Positions 24,160 through 26,212 of a stretch of DNA of 26,212 nt are shown piece by piece. The translations under genes were made by a program, and so were the position numbers. How positions within the stretch are numbered: position 1 is the first letter of the stretch; every line of letters begins with the position of its first letter. Location: assembly GCA_000405685.1 (NCBI GenBank), contig ASPF01000010.1, positions 1 to 26,212 of the forward strand, in the 5' to 3' direction. Source of the DNA: Candidatus Geocrenenecus sp. JGI 0000106-J15 (lineage in GTDB: Archaea > Thermoproteota > Nitrososphaeria_A > Caldarchaeales > Wolframiiraptoraceae). Under the pieces are notes generated by a model that made no database searches, had not been told where the DNA came from, and saw only the letters and a list, made by a program, of their open reading frames with translations.

Positions 24160-25125
24160 TCAAATATATTTATCGAATTCTCTCAGGAAGTACTCTATCT
24201 TCTTTCTTAGAATATTTAATTGACTGCTAAAATCTTCAACATTCATGGATTTTAATTCTTCAAATTCTTCACTCAACTTATCTATCAATGTTTTCTCCAA
24301 GAACAATTTAACTAAGGTCTTCCTTCTTAGATTGATCTTATGATCGAAATATCCTTGGCTAGTACAGTAGTCTAGATGCTCCTCAATAGAGTTTCTAAGC
24401 TCTTCAACTCCCTGCCCCATTAATGCTGACGTCTTCAGAAGCTTAGGTTTCCAACCAATCCTACTTCCAATTTCTCTCGATTCAATGAGGAAGTCTAAGT
24501 ATTCAAATGTTTTCTGACTTTCCTCTTTATCAGATTTATTCAATACATAGATGTCGGCTATCTCCATGACCCCTGCTTTTAGTACTTGTATCTCATCTCC
24601 AACTCCTGGCATAGTTGCTACGATAACTGTATGAGCAATATTCATTATGTCGGTTTCAGCTTGACCTACACCAACTGTTTCAATAAGTATCTTATTATAT
24701 CCAAGATAATCGAATAATTCTACCATGGCTACCCCTGCGAAAGATAAACCTCCTTTCAAGCCTCTCGTAGACACACTCCTAATAAACACGTTTGGATTCA
24801 ATGAGTGCTCCTGCATCCTAATCCTATCACCTAGAAAAGCGCCTCTAGATAGTGGGCTTGTAGGGTCAATCGCTATGACAGCTATCTTATAATTATCTTT
24901 AATGTAATGATGTATCAGCTTTGAGATTAACGTGCTTTTCCCAGACCCTGGTATACCTGTGAAGCCGATTACATGTGCTTTACCTACATTATTTCTTAGA
25001 ATGATGTTTAGAACTTTGAAAGCTTGAGAAGGTGATGATTCTAAAAATGTTAGTAGCCTCCCTATCGACCTCTTATCATTTCTTTCTGCTTTCTCAATAT
25101 AGTCATAGATATACTCTTCAATCAC
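24160..25125 (-). CDS. meaB: MeaB/ArgK-type GTPase, methylmalonyl-CoA mutase chaperone
   Basis: This 321-residue G3E-family GTPase loads and protects adenosylcobalamin in methylmalonyl-CoA mutase. It shows Walker A GIPGSGKST (residues 57-65), the MeaB-type DPTSPLSRGAFLGDRIRM, SVSTRGLKGGLSFA, ETVGVGQAETDI and NKSD for guanine. The start is GTG 25125, overlapping the end of the B12 subunit gene by 8 bases (GTGATTGA), so the two are coupled. The C-terminal helices are those used for dimerisation in the family. Neighbours confirm the role. Confidence 0.95.
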   Translation of the reverse strand: MIEEYIYDYIEKAERNDKRSIGRLLTFLESSPSQAFKVLNIILRNNVGKAHVIGFTGIPGSGKSTLISKLIHHYIKDNYKIAVIAIDPTSPLSRGAFLGDRIRMQEHSLNPNVFIRSVSTRGLKGGLSFAGVAMVELFDYLGYNKILIETVGVGQAETDIMNIAHTVIVATMPGVGDEIQVLKAGVMEIADIYVLNKSDKEESQKTFEYLDFLIESREIGSRIGWKPKLLKTSALMGQGVEELRNSIEEHLDYCTSQGYFDHKINLRRKTLVKLFLEKTLIDKLSEEFEELKSMNVEDFSSQLNILRKKIEYFLREFDKYI

Positions 25126-25513
25126 GTATTTTCATCCTTTTCTTTAATGCAGCATCATATACGTATTTCACGATCTCATTTAGAGATGTACCTGGTAGGA
25201 ATACCTTATCTACTCCAATTTTTTCTATTTCAGGTATGTCTAGTAAAGGTATTGTTCCACCTAGGAATATAGGAATATGTTCTACTCCTTTATCTTTTAA
25301 GTTTTCTATTAGCTTCTTCATTAAGCTTATATGAGCTCCACTCAATATGCTTACACCTATTACGTCCACATCTTCTTGAATAGCTGTCTCAACGACTTGT
25401 TCAGGAGTCTGTCTAACACCTGTATAGATAACCTCCATGCCAGCATCTTTTAATACTCTTGCAACAATCTTTGCACCTCTATCATGTCCGTTTAATCCTA
25501 GTTTCGCTACCAA
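25118..25513 (-). CDS. Methylmalonyl-CoA mutase B12-binding subunit
   Basis: This protein of about 131 residues is the separate cobalamin-binding domain found in archaeal mutases. Marks are NGHDRGAKIVARVLKDAG, EVIYTGVRQTPEQVV, VIGVSILSGAHISLMKKL, IFLGGTIP and VFLPGTSLNEIV. The cobalt-ligand motif DxHxxG reads NGHDRG: the histidine and glycine are kept, but the first Asp is Asn (codon AAC). No ATG or GTG is in frame; the only usual start is TTG 25513, which cuts into the first beta strand (KVLVAKLGL). A strong GGGGGTGAT ribosome site lies farther upstream at 25547-25555, so translation may begin nearer 25544. It overlaps meaB and belongs with the large subunit at 25803-26212. Confidence 0.9.
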   Translation of the reverse strand: MVAKLGLNGHDRGAKIVARVLKDAGMEVIYTGVRQTPEQVVETAIQEDVDVIGVSILSGAHISLMKKLIENLKDKGVEHIPIFLGGTIPLLDIPEIEKIGVDKVFLPGTSLNEIVKYVYDAALKKRMKIRD

Positions 25514-25546
25514 TACTTTAACAGGTCTAGAAGAATTCTCGATGAT

Positions 25547-25555
25547 ATCACCCCC
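25547..25555 (-). promoter_or_regulatory. Shine-Dalgarno site upstream of the B12-subunit gene
   Basis: The minus strand reads GGGGGTGAT. It is 33 bases from the TTG at 25513, too far for normal use. The in-frame codons directly after it are ATC, ATC, GAG and AAT. This points to a non-standard start or to a base difference that removed an ATG. Confidence 0.4.
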
Positions 25556-25802
25556 ATCAACTATTTTACTAAGACTATCTTAAAATTCATCAATACGAGA
25601 TTTAAACATTTCCAGTATTCAATATCCTTCTAGAACAGAGTCTAGATGTTACCATGTGGTTTATTTCTATCTTTACGGTAATCGTTTTCTCTATTTTAAC
25701 ATTATCATATCTCTGAAATAGTATAAAGTATCAGTTAAAGATTTTTAGAGATGAAGCCGCTCGTAATCTATTTAGCTATCTATAACTGATTTTATTCTTC
25801 AT

Positions 25803-26212
25803 TTAATATATTGGTGGCTCTATCCATACTCCATAAACTTCTTTTAAGGTATTCATTATCTCTCCGAGTGTAGCATAATTCTTTACTGCGTTTAAGATGT
25901 ATGGCATAACATTCTCACCTTTTTCTACAGCTCTCCTTAGTTCATACAATATAGATGATACAGCTTCATTATTTCTCTCACTTCTTAGTTTTCTAAGTCT
26001 ATCTATCTGTCTTCTTTCAATCTCTTCTTGATCTATATCTAGTAGAGGTACATTCCTAATTTCTTCCTGTTCAGATTCTATAAATATGTTTACGCCTACC
26101 ATGAATCTCTTCTTATCTTCTATTTCTTTCTGAAATCTATAGCTTGCTTCTGTAACTTCTCTTTGAGGATACCCTTTCTTTACTGCTTCAAGCATTCCAC
26201 CCATCTTCTCAA
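25803..26212 (-). CDS. Methylmalonyl-CoA mutase large subunit, C-terminal part only
   Basis: The gene runs leftward into the window from the right edge and ends at 25803. Visible are GGMLEAVKKGYPQREVTEAS, FQKEIEDKKRFMVGVNIF and a tail of helices ending GEIMNTLKEVYGVWIEPPIY. This is the end of the substrate-binding (TIM barrel) subunit of methylmalonyl-CoA mutase as split in archaea. The 289 bases between its stop and the B12 subunit hold no gene I can see, so the two subunits probably have separate promoters. The catalytic core lies outside the window. Confidence 0.93.
   Translation of the reverse strand, partial: EKMGGMLEAVKKGYPQREVTEASYRFQKEIEDKKRFMVGVNIFIESEQEEIRNVPLLDIDQEEIERRQIDRLRKLRSERNNEAVSSILYELRRAVEKGENVMPYILNAVKNYATLGEIMNTLKEVYGVWIEPPIY

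Noticed and set aside
1..26212. CRISPR arrays, insertion sequences, prophage genes or integrase sites
   Set aside because: No regularly spaced repeats, transposase or integrase genes, or terminal inverted repeats were seen.

Overview
The window looks like a chromosomal segment from an AT-rich, probably thermophilic archaeon. Supporting signs are a multi-OB-fold RPA-type single-stranded DNA-binding protein, split archaeal glutamate synthase subunits, split methylmalonyl-CoA mutase subunits, stand-alone Lrp/AsnC ligand domains, an FrhB (F420-type) flavoprotein, archaeal Shine-Dalgarno sites (GGAGGTGA) and probable leaderless promoters with TATA boxes about 26 bases upstream. The mix suggests the TACK/Thermoproteota side of the tree, but I cannot place it further. 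No methyl-CoM reductase or hydrogenase large subunit is present, so the Hdr genes here need not belong to a methanogen.

Layout. 1-96: the start of a leftward class III aminotransferase. 205-2846: lutC plus a lutA/lutB fusion (LUD domain, iron-sulfur). 2902-3453: PduO-type cobalamin adenosyltransferase. 3562-4986: RPA. 4987-5400: a long leader or promoter region with three GATCGGT repeats. 5401-13532: one tight rightward operon coding for a giant fused HdrA-HdrA'-MvhD, HdrC, HdrB, an FrhB-family protein, the GXGXG domain of glutamate synthase and the FMN/ferredoxin domain of glutamate synthase. 13626-16357: two different Glu/Leu-dehydrogenase-family genes. 16376-17380: a leftward DapB-like (2,4-diaminopentanoate-dehydrogenase-like) oxidoreductase. 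17419-18036: a decayed 6-phosphogluconate dehydrogenase. 18205-19437: membrane-anchored HtrA protease. 19578-20282: a possible PD-(D/E)XK protein. 20250-20461: a GC-rich, multi-helix candidate non-coding RNA, probably on the minus strand. 20738-21211: two tandem Lrp-ligand-domain proteins. 21224-23269: DUF488 and an MFS drug exporter, both leftward. 23345-23875: two gene fragments joined head to head, the scar of a rearrangement. 24160-26212: leftward methylmalonyl-CoA mutase genes (large subunit, B12 subunit) and their MeaB chaperone.

How the genes work together. The core is nitrogen and electron metabolism: an Hdr-type flavin module that may bifurcate electrons, an F420-type flavoprotein and glutamate synthase subunits are co-transcribed and followed by two amino-acid dehydrogenases. 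The shared GATCG motifs suggest common control. A second theme is B12-dependent carbon metabolism: the adenosyltransferase on the left supplies the cofactor for the mutase and MeaB on the right. The most unusual items are the Hdr/FrhB/glutamate synthase operon, the asymmetric HdrA fusion and the unidentified structured RNA.
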